This document shows positions 18,540 through 26,878 of a stretch of DNA of 64,000 nucleotides, piece after piece. The translations under genes and the position numbers were made by a program. This DNA is from Woeseia sp037968755 (GTDB taxonomy: Bacteria > Pseudomonadota > Gammaproteobacteria > Steroidobacterales > Woeseiaceae). Position 1 is the first letter of the stretch, and the number at the start of each line of letters is the position of its first letter. The stretch is taken from NCBI GenBank assembly GCA_037968755.1, contig JBBKWB010000160.1, positions 9,317-73,316 on the forward strand, given 5' to 3'. The notes under the pieces are model-generated. The model worked only from the letters and a program-made list of their open reading frames with translations. It made no database searches and was not told the origin of the DNA.

Positions 18540-19715
18540 ATGTCCAGTGACAGAGAGTTCGGCATCATCGTCTACGGAGCGACTGGCTACACCGGTCGCC
18601 TTGTATGTGAGTACATGCACAAACAATACGGTGTTGGTGGCCACATCAGCTGGGCAATGGCTGGCCGTAGCCAGGAAAAGCTAGAGCAAGTACGCGATGA
18701 GATGAAGATCTCTGCTGACGTACCGCTGCTGGTAGCGGATGCGGGTGACCCGGGTTCCGTTGATGCGATGGTTCAACGTGCGAAGGTAGTACTCACCACC
18801 GTGGGGCCCTATCAGCTTTATGGCTCCGATTTGGTTCGAGCCTGCGCGGAAGCGGGAACGGACTACGTGGATTTATGTGGTGAGCCCGCCTGGATGCATG
18901 AAATGATTGCGGCCCACAGTGCTGCAGCAAAAGCCAGCAATGCACGCATTGTATTTTCCTGTGGCTTCGATTCCATACCGTTTGATCTGGGTGTTTTGTT
19001 CCTGCAGCAAACCGCAAAGGAAAAGCTTGGTGCTCCCGTAAGTCGCATAAAAGGACGCGTACGCGCCATGAAAGGGACGTTTTCCGGCGGCACGCTTGCG
19101 AGCTTTAAGGCCACGATGGCAGCCGCGGCGAAAGTGCCCGGTATGCTCGATATCCTGAAAAACCCGTTTGCATTGACCGAGGGCGTTGCAGGACCAGCGC
19201 AACCGCCAGGACATTTGCCGGTATACGAGGACGATCTTGGTAGTTGGTCCGCGCCGTTTGTGATGGCGTCCATCAACACCAAGAACATTCACCGCAGTAA
19301 TTACCTGCTCGGCCACGAGTACGGCAAGGACTTTCAGTACGACGAAATGTTGCTGACGGGTCCGGGCGACAAGGGTGAAGCCACCGCTAAGGCGGTCGCG
19401 GCTGATAAGTCCATGGCAACCGATCCGCGTAAGCCCGGGGAAGGGCCATCAAAAGAAGAGCGCGAGAACGGTTTGTACGACCTGCTGTTTGTGGGCACCG
19501 CCGCCAACGGTGATGTCATCCGGGCTAGCGTCAAGGGAGATATGGACCCAGGCTACGGCTCCACGAGCAAAATGATTTCAGAAAGCGCTGTGTGCTTGTT
19601 GTTGAATCCGAAGGCGGCAAAAGGCGGCATCTGGACGCCGGCGTCTGCACTGGGCGAAATTCTGATAGAGCGCCTGAAGGCGAATGCCGGCTTGACGTTC
19701 CAGGTGGAGAGCTGA
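18540..19715 (+). CDS. Saccharopine dehydrogenase-like (trans-acting enoyl reductase family) protein
   Basis: A 391-residue Rossmann-fold protein. The N-terminus 'GIIVYGATGYTGRLVCEYM' is the NAD(P)-binding loop typical of the saccharopine dehydrogenase-like oxidoreductase group that includes mycobacterial trans-acting enoyl reductases. A further conserved stretch is 'VLTTVGPYQLYGSDLVRACA' with 'GTDYVDLCGEPAWM', and 'ARIVFSCGFDSIPFDLGV'. The function in proteobacteria is not established; a role in lipid metabolism is a reasonable guess given the acyl-CoA ligase and isocitrate lyase nearby. A GGCAGGAG Shine-Dalgarno precedes the ATG. It converges with the isocitrate lyase gene. Confidence 0.85.
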   Translation: MSSDREFGIIVYGATGYTGRLVCEYMHKQYGVGGHISWAMAGRSQEKLEQVRDEMKISADVPLLVADAGDPGSVDAMVQRAKVVLTTVGPYQLYGSDLVRACAEAGTDYVDLCGEPAWMHEMIAAHSAAAKASNARIVFSCGFDSIPFDLGVLFLQQTAKEKLGAPVSRIKGRVRAMKGTFSGGTLASFKATMAAAAKVPGMLDILKNPFALTEGVAGPAQPPGHLPVYEDDLGSWSAPFVMASINTKNIHRSNYLLGHEYGKDFQYDEMLLTGPGDKGEATAKAVAADKSMATDPRKPGEGPSKEERENGLYDLLFVGTAANGDVIRASVKGDMDPGYGSTSKMISESAVCLLLNPKAAKGGIWTPASALGEILIERLKANAGLTFQVES

Positions 19716-19865
19716 TCGCCGCGTATTGCAGTACGCATGCGGTGGCGCGGGTTGCTGCGGTACAGGAGCCGACTCAAACTTAATTGAGTTTCGTGGATTG
19801 GTCACCAGTTGTAGTTCGCGCTGATTGTGAATGTGCAGATGGCTTGAATCTTCACATTGGACAGC

Positions 19866-19898
19866 CAAAAAGAAAGGGCGAATTGCTTCGCCCTTTCT
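19866..19898 (-). terminator. Intrinsic terminator of isocitrate lyase
   Basis: A perfect 12-bp stem, AGAAAGGGCGAA (19871-19882) with TTCGCCCTTTCT (19887-19898) and a TTGC loop. On the minus strand it is followed by TCTTTTTGG, giving a good T-run 16 bases after the isocitrate lyase stop. It may also act on the converging upstream gene. Confidence 0.9.
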
Positions 19899-19913
19899 TA
19901 CATCATCAATTGC

Positions 19914-21509
19914 TCAGGAGAATTGATTCATCGTGTTGCCCTCACCGGATGCTTTCAGTGCTGCATCGCCGGAGAAGTATCCCTTGTGCGCATCACCGAT
20001 ATCCGAGCCGGACATATTCTGGTGTTTCACACAGGCGATACCTTCGCGTATTTCTTTACGCTGGACACCCAGGACATAGCCAAGCATGCCGCTTTCGCCA
20101 AAGTACTCTTTCGCGAGATTATCGGTGGACAACGCCGCAGTGTGGTAAGTCGGCAGCGTAATCAGGTGGTGGAAGATTCCGGCTTCACGTGCGGAATCAG
20201 CCTGGAAGGTACGGATGCGCTCATCAGCGACTTTGCATAGTTCAGTGTCATCGTACTCGGCACTCATCAGTTGATCGCGATTGTAGGCCGATACATCCTT
20301 ACCTTCTTCCGACCATGTGTCGAAAATCTGCTGGCGGAAATTAAGGGTCCAGTTAAATGACGGGCTGTTGTTGTAGACCAGCTTCGCGCCCGGAATGACG
20401 TCACGAATTCTGTTGACCATACCGCCGATCTGGCCGATGTGTGGCTTCTCGGTTTCGATCCACAGCAAATCGGCGCCATTCTGCAGTGACGTGATGCAGT
20501 CGAGGACCACGCGGTCTTCACCGCTGCCCTGGCGAAACTGGAACAGGTTGCTCGGCAGGCGCTTGGGCCGCATCAGCTTGCCGCCCTGGTTAAGCACGAC
20601 ATCGCCGTTCTGCATCTTGTCGATTGATACTTCTTCAACATCGAGGAACGAGTTGTACTGATCACCGAGATCGCCAGCTTCCTTGGTGACTGCAATCTGT
20701 TTTGTTAACCCGGCGCCAAGTGAATCGGTGCGGGCAACAATAACGCCATCGTCAACACCTAGCTCGAGGAAGGCGTAGCGTACCGCGCGAATCTTAGCGA
20801 GGAAATCTTCATGCGGGACTGTAACTTTGCCATCCTGGTGGCCGCATTGTTTTTCGTCGGAAACCTGGTTCTCGATCTGGATGCAACATGCCCCCGCTTC
20901 GATCATTTTCTTAGCAAGGAGGTAGGTGGCTTCTTCATTGCCAAAACCGGCGTCGATGTCGGCGATGATCGGCACAATATGCGTCTGGAAATTATCGATG
21001 GCTTTCTTCGCCGCCTGTTCGCTCACTGCGTCGCCGGCGTGGCGTGCATTATCCAGATCACGAAATAATCCACCGAGTTCGCGCGCGTCGGCCTGGCGCA
21101 AGAAGGTGTACAGCTCTTCGATCAATGCAGATACCGAGGTCTTCTCGTGCATGGACTGATCAGGCAGCGGGCCAAACTCAGAACGCAATGCCGCGACCAT
21201 CCAGCCGGACAGGTACAAGTAGCGCTTGTCTGTACTGTTGAAGTGCTTCTTGATCGAAATCATTTTCTGTTGACCGATAAAACCGTGCCAGCAACCCAGC
21301 GATTGTGTGTACTGCGATGGGTCGGCGTCGTATCGGGCCATGTCATCGCGCATGATCTTCGCTGTGTACTTCGCAATTTCCAGGCCGGTCTTGAAGCGAT
21401 TCTGGGTCTTCATTCGCGCCACGTATTCCGGGCTGATCGCGTCCCAGGCACTGCCGTGACTGCCGATCAGGCGGGCTGCGTTATTCAGATCATTTGCGTA
21501 GTTTGACAT
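19914..21509 (-). CDS. aceA: Isocitrate lyase
   Basis: A 531-residue enzyme that splits isocitrate to glyoxylate and succinate, the entry of the glyoxylate shunt for growth on acetate or fatty acids. The active-site motif is 'EKQCGHQDGKVTVPHE', a KQCGH form of the usual KKCGH with the catalytic Cys. Length and sequence ('LGCWHGFIGQQKMISIKKHF') match the longer Pseudomonas-type class rather than the 430-residue E. coli class. No malate synthase gene lies in the window. A strong terminator follows. Upstream are three TTCACAA repeats at 14-bp spacing and a palindrome, probable regulator sites. Acyl-CoA ligase nearby fits a fatty-acid growth theme. Confidence 0.97.
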   Translation of the reverse strand: MSNYANDLNNAARLIGSHGSAWDAISPEYVARMKTQNRFKTGLEIAKYTAKIMRDDMARYDADPSQYTQSLGCWHGFIGQQKMISIKKHFNSTDKRYLYLSGWMVAALRSEFGPLPDQSMHEKTSVSALIEELYTFLRQADARELGGLFRDLDNARHAGDAVSEQAAKKAIDNFQTHIVPIIADIDAGFGNEEATYLLAKKMIEAGACCIQIENQVSDEKQCGHQDGKVTVPHEDFLAKIRAVRYAFLELGVDDGVIVARTDSLGAGLTKQIAVTKEAGDLGDQYNSFLDVEEVSIDKMQNGDVVLNQGGKLMRPKRLPSNLFQFRQGSGEDRVVLDCITSLQNGADLLWIETEKPHIGQIGGMVNRIRDVIPGAKLVYNNSPSFNWTLNFRQQIFDTWSEEGKDVSAYNRDQLMSAEYDDTELCKVADERIRTFQADSAREAGIFHHLITLPTYHTAALSTDNLAKEYFGESGMLGYVLGVQRKEIREGIACVKHQNMSGSDIGDAHKGYFSGDAALKASGEGNTMNQFS

Positions 21510-21879
21510 GAGAGCTCCTGGTGTCCGTTTGCTGCGCGGGTGGGTTTGCAGGGCAGCAACTGATAGGGAGCTTAGCGTGAAGGTAGTTAAAAATTCACAA
21601 TAAAAACTTCACAATGTCAATTTCACAACTGTGAAACTGGCGACACAGCTGTCCAGGGGCGCACGTAGCCGGCTAAACCCGGCTGCGGTGTGCTATCCCG
21701 CGTTTGCTTTGCGAGCGGCCGGCGCAATCAACAGGTAGTCACATGCGGTTTCGCCGGCACCGGGCGGCGGTCACATTCATTGATTCCAGCTGCTATTCGC
21801 GTTTACCAGCTCATGACGAAGTAGCAGCGGCCAACCGCCGCTTGGTAGTTTGCGCCGTGCGCACTAACGGGCCGGACGG
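21510..21879. other. Isocitrate lyase upstream region
   Basis: About 370 bases without a supportable gene. The aceA-proximal half holds the repeat array at 21594-21636. The distal half (21640-21879) shows nothing recognisable. Confidence 0.6.
21594..21636. promoter_or_regulatory. Candidate operator array upstream of isocitrate lyase
   Basis: TTCACAA occurs at 21594-21600, 21608-21614 and 21622-21628, exactly 14 bp apart. The last copy is part of a perfect palindrome TTTCACA-AC-TGTGAAA (21621-21636). The array lies 85-127 bases before the aceA start. Regular phasing suggests cooperative binding of a repressor or activator of acetate metabolism. The regulator is unknown. Confidence 0.55.
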
Positions 21880-22764
21880 TTACTTGCGAATCTCGATCGC
21901 CCAATCGGCGCCTGATTGGATGTCATGAGTCTCTGCGAAACTGCCCTGGTTAATCGCGAGCGACACATTGTTCAGGCTGTTGAGATAAAGAATCGGCTTG
22001 CCGAGTTCAACAAAGCCAAATGACGTGTAGTAAGGAACCTGGCCCTGCCACGCAGTCTCGCCATTGTGCAGAACACGCACATCGAGGACGTCGCCCGGTT
22101 TTACAGCGAGTTCGCGAAACGTGTCGCGAAAGATATTGCTCCAAACGTTGCCAAACTGGATGTCGAGAATTGGAATATTGCCGGACACCACGCCATCGGC
22201 GAAACGAGCCTTTTGGTACGGAATACTCAGCACCTGATCCGGCAGCTTCCGCCCAACCTCCTCGAAGGAAATGACGCCAGAGGCGAGGCGGGCGCCCGTA
22301 TAGGCGTACACATCGCGGCCATGAAAGGTGTACGACTCCTCGGAGTTAGCAAGCCGATTAACCGCCTCGTCTATCTCCCGCACCGCGGAGATGCCGAAAG
22401 CTTCGGCAACGAAGGTAAGGGTGCCGTTGTCCGGCGTGACAAAATAATGGCCGGTGCGGGTTTCAAGCACAACGGATTTGCGTGGGGTGCCGACGCCGGG
22501 ATCGACGACCGACACAAACACCGTGCCTTTCGGCCAATACTCAGCCACCTGGACGAGCCGTAGCGACGCCTCCCAAATATTGAACACCGGTATGTCGTGG
22601 GTGAGATCGTGAATGACGAGGTCGGGCGCCACGCCGATTGCGACGCCTTTCATGGATGCGACTGCCGCGTCTTTCAAGCCGAAATCAGATTGCAGCACGA
22701 GTGGGCTGCCAGCCCAGGATACGGAAGTAACAAGGCACAAACACAGCAATACACGTAGTCGCAT
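21880..22764 (-). CDS. Exported SAM hydrolase / SAM-hydroxide adenosyltransferase family (DUF62) protein
   Basis: A 294-residue member of the DUF62 family, which hydrolyses S-adenosylmethionine to adenosine and methionine in characterised archaeal and bacterial members and is related to fluorinase/chlorinase. The residues equivalent to the Asp-Arg-His catalytic set appear intact: Asp88 and Arg95 in 'VVDPGVGTPRKS' and His148 in 'TFHGRD'. 'SDFGLKDAAVASMKGVAIG' and 'TPDNGTL' are also family hallmarks. The unusual feature is a clear Sec signal peptide ('LRVLLCLCLVTSVSWAG'). I chose the ATG at 22764, preceded by GGGGAA; a TTG at 22776 would add four residues. It stands alone. Confidence 0.88.
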   Translation of the reverse strand: MRLRVLLCLCLVTSVSWAGSPLVLQSDFGLKDAAVASMKGVAIGVAPDLVIHDLTHDIPVFNIWEASLRLVQVAEYWPKGTVFVSVVDPGVGTPRKSVVLETRTGHYFVTPDNGTLTFVAEAFGISAVREIDEAVNRLANSEESYTFHGRDVYAYTGARLASGVISFEEVGRKLPDQVLSIPYQKARFADGVVSGNIPILDIQFGNVWSNIFRDTFRELAVKPGDVLDVRVLHNGETAWQGQVPYYTSFGFVELGKPILYLNSLNNVSLAINQGSFAETHDIQSGADWAIEIRK

Positions 22765-23093
22765 TGGATTCCCCAAAAAATCGGTTGCTTGGCAATATTT
22801 TTGTTAGTTCAGTGAGCGCTAGAATAGACTAGGGTCGATACCTCAGTCACCGCCAGTATCATGCTGCGAAACAAACTCGCTGAAAGAATCGCCGGAGCCG
22901 CGGAGTCAGCCGCCTGTTCAGTCTGGATTCAGCCGCTGGCTCGCATAAAGGTTTAGTGGAGATGGTGGACCGGCAGGCCGCATATCCTTCAATTAATAAT
23001 GCATAGCGATTGATTGTTGGTTGGTAACTCGCGCCAGACTGAATCGACACCAACCAGGATTATTTGGGCAGCTCAATGGGGAGAGCAAAAGCA
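22765..23093. other. Intergenic region between divergent genes
   Basis: About 330 bases that should hold the promoters of the SAM-hydrolase-like gene and the membrane-anchored oxidoreductase. No gene and no convincing operator was recognised. Confidence 0.5.
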
Positions 23094-24197
23094 ATGAAGC
23101 GAAGATACAAAGTAACCGGTGGCATTCTTATCACCGTCGTTCTCGCACTCGGGGCTCTCGGCGTGGCCCTCAGTCACAATTCCGTGTGCCCGACGGCGAT
23201 GGAGCGACCGGGCAATGCAATGTCCATGAAAGCGGCTGTTTTCCGCTGCTACGGATCGCCTGATGTCATTGAGATCACAGATATCGACAAGCCCGTTCCG
23301 GGTGACCACGACGTGTTGGTCAAGATTCGCGCCGCTGCAGTCAATCCGCTTGATTGGCATTATCTGCGCGGTACGCCGTACCTTCTGCGTCTGGATGCCG
23401 GTATCGGCACGCCGGACGACACCAGTATGGGAGTGGATTTCGCAGGCGTGGTCGAAGCAGTCGGCCAATCAGTAACGAAGTTCAAGCCGGGTGACGAAGT
23501 CTTCGGTGGCCGATCCGGCGCATTCGCCGACTACGTGCTGATTCCGGAAGACCGCGGATTGGCTCTGAAACCGGCCAACATGACTTACGCGCAGGCAGCC
23601 AGTGTGCCCATAGCAGCGATCACAGCGTTACAGGCGCTGCGAGACAAGGGTGAAGTCAGGAGCGGTCAGAAGGTACTGATCAATGGTGCTTCGGGCGGCG
23701 TTGGGACCTTCGCTGTGCAAATCGCTAAAGCGATGGGCGCCGATGTGACGGGCGTGTGCAGCACTCGAAACACTGAAATGGTGCTCGGTATCGGTGCCGA
23801 TCGCGTGATCGACTATAAGCACGACAACTACACGCAACTGGCAGAAAAGTACGACGTGATTATCGACAACGTCAGCAATCACTCCTTGCTGGCCAACAGG
23901 CGGGCGCTGAAAGACAACGGCATTCTGGTCATGGTTGGCGCGTCTGACGGGGAATGGATTGGGCCGTTCCTGGGGCCCGTTATGGGGCTGATTCTTGAGC
24001 CCTTCGTTAGCCAGAAGTTTCGAATGCTGCTGGCGGGCATGCCGCAAGACGATCTGCAGTATCTGGCCCAGCTCATGTTGGAAGGGAAGCTAGTGCCGGT
24101 GATTGATAAAACCTATGCGTTCGACGAAATTCCTGAGGCTATTCTTTACTCTGAAAGCGGACGTGCTCGGGGCAAGATCCTCATTTCGGTGCCGTAG
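23094..24197 (+). CDS. Membrane-anchored MDR-family NAD(P)H oxidoreductase (quinone reductase-like)
   Basis: A 367-residue protein from the ATG at 23094 (GGGGAG upstream; starts at 23064 and 23076 are possible). Unusually, an N-terminal hydrophobic helix ('VTGGILITVVLALGALGVAL') precedes the enzyme domain, which begins at 'MKAAVFRCYGSPDVIEI'. The GroES-like part has 'VKIRAAAVNPLDWHYLRGTP' and the cofactor loop is 'VLINGASGGVGTFAVQIAKA', the zinc-less quinone-reductase type. The C-terminus 'PEAILYSESGRARGKILISV' is also typical. The enzyme domain could face either side of the membrane; a Rossmann enzyme would be expected in the cytoplasm. Substrate is unknown. It converges with metY across a shared hairpin. 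Confidence 0.87.
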   Translation: MKRRYKVTGGILITVVLALGALGVALSHNSVCPTAMERPGNAMSMKAAVFRCYGSPDVIEITDIDKPVPGDHDVLVKIRAAAVNPLDWHYLRGTPYLLRLDAGIGTPDDTSMGVDFAGVVEAVGQSVTKFKPGDEVFGGRSGAFADYVLIPEDRGLALKPANMTYAQAASVPIAAITALQALRDKGEVRSGQKVLINGASGGVGTFAVQIAKAMGADVTGVCSTRNTEMVLGIGADRVIDYKHDNYTQLAEKYDVIIDNVSNHSLLANRRALKDNGILVMVGASDGEWIGPFLGPVMGLILEPFVSQKFRMLLAGMPQDDLQYLAQLMLEGKLVPVIDKTYAFDEIPEAILYSESGRARGKILISVP

Positions 24198-24206
24198 TCA
24201 GCAGGA

Positions 24207-24244
24207 AAGGTCATCTCGCCGGATGCGCGCAGCGAGATGACCTT
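24207..24244. terminator. Bidirectional hairpin between converging genes
   Basis: A perfect 13-bp stem, AAGGTCATCTCGC (24207-24219) and GCGAGATGACCTT (24232-24244), with a 12-base loop. It sits 10 bases after the oxidoreductase stop and 39 bases after the metY stop. T-runs are short on both strands, so it may act as a terminator with help or mainly protect 3' ends. Confidence 0.6.
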
Positions 24245-24282
24245 ACTTAACCTGATGTCGCTTTGCCGGAGCGAATAGTGCG

Positions 24283-25557
24283 TTATTTAGACGCCGCCAG
24301 TGCCTGGTCCAGATCAGCCAGAATGTCATCGATATGCTCGATGCCTACACACAGGCGCAACATATCCGGCGTAACGCCGGCTGCTGACAGTTCCTCGTCA
24401 GACAACTGGCGATGGGTCGTGGACGCGGGATGCGCGGCAAGCGATTTGACGTCACCGATATTGACGCAGCGTACAAATAACTGCAGCGCGTCGTAGAACT
24501 TCACGCCGGCGTCGAAGCCACCCTTGATCCCGAACGTGAGTAACGCGGACGGCTTGCCGTTTGTGTATTTCTTCGCGAGTTCGTAATACGGGGAATCAGG
24601 CAGGCCGGCGAACTTGACCCACTCAACGCGCGGATGCTTCTGCAAATAGTTAGCGACGCTCAACGCATTCTCGCAGTGCCGCTCCATCCGCAACGGCAGC
24701 GTTGCTAGGCCTTGCAGAATCAGGAATGCATTCATCGCGCTTAACGCAGAACCGGTATTTCTTAGTGGCACCGTTCGAGCGCGGCCGATATACGCCGCGG
24801 GCCCCAGCGCCTCGGTGTAGACCACGCCATGATAAGAGTCTTCCGGCTCGGTCAGCATATGAAATTTCTTAGCGTGCTCTGCCCACGGAAATTGGCCACT
24901 GTCGACAATAACGCCACCGAGTGAATTGCCGTGTCCTCCCATGTATTTGGTCAGTGCCTCCACAACGATATCAGCGCCCCATTGAATGGGTTTGATCAGT
25001 ACTGGCGTTGCCACAGTGTTATCGACGATCAAAGGTACGCCATGTCCATGCGCCATCTTGGCCAGAGCCTCTATATCAACAATATTGCCGGCTGGATTGC
25101 CGATAGACTCGCAAAACACTGCTGTAGTCTTGCCGTCGATCAGTTTCTCCATTGCGGCGACAGAGTCATCTGCGGCAAAACGCACTTCGATTCCGAGCTT
25201 GGGTAGCATGTGTTTGAACAGCGTATACGTCCCGCCATACAACATGGGGACGGTAACAATATTATTGCCGCGTTCAGCAATGTTCAGAATTGAATAGTTA
25301 ACAGCTGCGCTGCCCGCGCTGACGCACAACCCGGCGATTCCACCTTCGAGTTCGGCCGAGCGCTTTTCCAGTACATCGACGGTCGGATTCATGATTCGCG
25401 AATAAATATTGCCTTCAACCGCGAGATTGAACAGGTCTGCACCATGTTGTGCATTCTCAAACTCGTACGCCACCGTCTGGTAAATAGGTGTAGCAAGGGC
25501 CTTGGTGGTTGGGTCGGATTTGAATCCGGCATGAATTGCCAACGTTTCGTCTTTCAT
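24283..25557 (-). CDS. metY: O-acetylhomoserine sulfhydrylase (MetY-type)
   Basis: A 424-residue PLP enzyme of the Cys/Met metabolism family that condenses an O-acyl-homoserine with sulfide to give homocysteine. The N-terminus 'ETLAIHAGFKSDPTTKALATPIYQ' and the long 'MNPTVDVLEKRSAELEGG' are the MetY pattern. The PLP Lys lies in 'VEALTKYMGGHGNSLGG'. The length of about 425 residues fits MetY rather than the ~390-residue MetB/MetC/MetZ. The ATG at 25557 has an AGGAAAT Shine-Dalgarno; the longer frame upstream runs into metA. It lies 31 bases after metA on the same strand, so the two form a direct-sulfhydrylation route. Confidence 0.94.
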   Translation of the reverse strand: MKDETLAIHAGFKSDPTTKALATPIYQTVAYEFENAQHGADLFNLAVEGNIYSRIMNPTVDVLEKRSAELEGGIAGLCVSAGSAAVNYSILNIAERGNNIVTVPMLYGGTYTLFKHMLPKLGIEVRFAADDSVAAMEKLIDGKTTAVFCESIGNPAGNIVDIEALAKMAHGHGVPLIVDNTVATPVLIKPIQWGADIVVEALTKYMGGHGNSLGGVIVDSGQFPWAEHAKKFHMLTEPEDSYHGVVYTEALGPAAYIGRARTVPLRNTGSALSAMNAFLILQGLATLPLRMERHCENALSVANYLQKHPRVEWVKFAGLPDSPYYELAKKYTNGKPSALLTFGIKGGFDAGVKFYDALQLFVRCVNIGDVKSLAAHPASTTHRQLSDEELSAAGVTPDMLRLCVGIEHIDDILADLDQALAASK

Positions 25558-25588
25558 AATATTTCCTGCGGTGAAAGTTAGGAATGTG

Positions 25589-26644
25589 TCAACGTGTTGA
25601 CCTGATGCCGAGCGGATCTTCGGGGTCAACACCGGGCATGAATTGTTTTCGGCGATCAAGGTTAGTCAACTGGTAAACGATACCCAGCCAGTTATTAAAA
25701 ATGGCTTTCGCTGTATCGCCCCAGGTATTGTCAATGCGATTCTCCAGCCCCTGTTCCAGCGTATCCGGGAACAGTTCGCCGCTTCGTGGTGCGCTGTCGA
25801 GTAGCTGCAGTGCGTCTGCTGTGAAGAAATTATCTGGATAAGGCGGCATCGACGTCAACTCGCCGGACTGAAATCGGCGCACCTCTCGTTTGTACTCTTT
25901 GAGCAGGCTGTTGCGATCATACTCCGGGTGCCCCTGGAAATAGATGACGCGCGCCTGATCAGGGCTTACCGCCATGTGCACGCCACCGTCCTCGCTCTCA
26001 GCCAGAATTTTCAGGCCCGCCGCCTCAATCTGTTCATGGCTAATATCGTTGTAGCGTGAGTGCGGCGCATCAAATCGCGTATTTACTTCGCGAACCAGCG
26101 GATGGTCTGATGCGCACAAGCGGTGGCTGTAAACGCCCCAACGCTTGTTGGGTAATGGTTGTCGGTCAATGCCATGGAAATATTTGAGCAAGGCATGGGT
26201 CGCGAGGCACGAGCAAAGCGTCGATGCCACGTTAGCTTGGGCCCAATCCGCCACTTCGATCAGGGGTTTCCAGAACGCTTCCTGATCCAGCGCGGGAGTA
26301 GCGACGTTGGCGCCGGTAATAATCAAGGCATCGAGCCCAAGGTCCTGCAACTCGGAGAAGCGGCTGTAGTATTCGTCTATGTACTGCCGTGTTGCCTGGC
26401 TTCGATCCAGCTCCGGAAGCGAAAACGGATAGACGAAGAATTGGGCGATACGGTTGCTGCTGCCGATCAGCCGGATGAACTGACGCTCGGTCGCCTGCAG
26501 CGCAGCGTCCGGCATCATGTTCAAGAAGCCGATGTGCAATTCCCTGATATCCTGGTGTTTCGCACGATCGAGCGACAGCAGGTCGTGGCCTTGTGAGCCC
26601 AGCTGGGCAAAGGCCGGTAATCGGGAGTGTGCAACCAGGGGCAT
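25589..26644 (-). CDS. metA: Homoserine O-acyltransferase, MetA family
   Basis: A 351-residue enzyme of the MetA (glutamine-amidotransferase-like) family that acylates homoserine, the first committed step of methionine synthesis. Signatures are 'IGFLNMMPDAALQATERQF', 'ALIITGAN', the nucleophile Cys146 in 'CSCLATHALLKYF', and the His-Glu pair in 'YFQGHPEYDRNSLLKEY'. The Cys environment (SCLATHA) departs from the E. coli CWAVQA version, so it belongs to a divergent clade. Whether it uses succinyl- or acetyl-CoA cannot be read with certainty; pairing with metY favours either with direct sulfhydrylation. It is the first gene of a metA-metY unit. No SAM riboswitch was recognised upstream. Confidence 0.9.
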   Translation of the reverse strand: MPLVAHSRLPAFAQLGSQGHDLLSLDRAKHQDIRELHIGFLNMMPDAALQATERQFIRLIGSSNRIAQFFVYPFSLPELDRSQATRQYIDEYYSRFSELQDLGLDALIITGANVATPALDQEAFWKPLIEVADWAQANVASTLCSCLATHALLKYFHGIDRQPLPNKRWGVYSHRLCASDHPLVREVNTRFDAPHSRYNDISHEQIEAAGLKILAESEDGGVHMAVSPDQARVIYFQGHPEYDRNSLLKEYKREVRRFQSGELTSMPPYPDNFFTADALQLLDSAPRSGELFPDTLEQGLENRIDNTWGDTAKAIFNNWLGIVYQLTNLDRRKQFMPGVDPEDPLGIRSTR

Positions 26645-26878
26645 GGGTAATAAACGATCTGCAGTTGACGTCTATGTACTTTGCCAAATCATGCGGCACA
26701 AGAACAGGTTGTTAATGCAATACGCCTGGATGGTGCAAATGAAACGATCATTTCGTTACCTGGCGCAACGGGATTTGCCTATGCCGCTAGTCTTTGAGTA
26801 ACAAGCGAGGCTTCAGGGCCAGCGCGCCAGGCACGCGGCGGGGCACACCACGCCGCATGCCTGCCTTGTGACTGGCGC

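Noticed and set aside
26645..26878. Possible SAM riboswitch upstream of metA
   Set aside because: I looked for conserved SAM-I/SAM-II-like helices on the minus strand and saw none; only a quasi-palindrome near 26741-26754.
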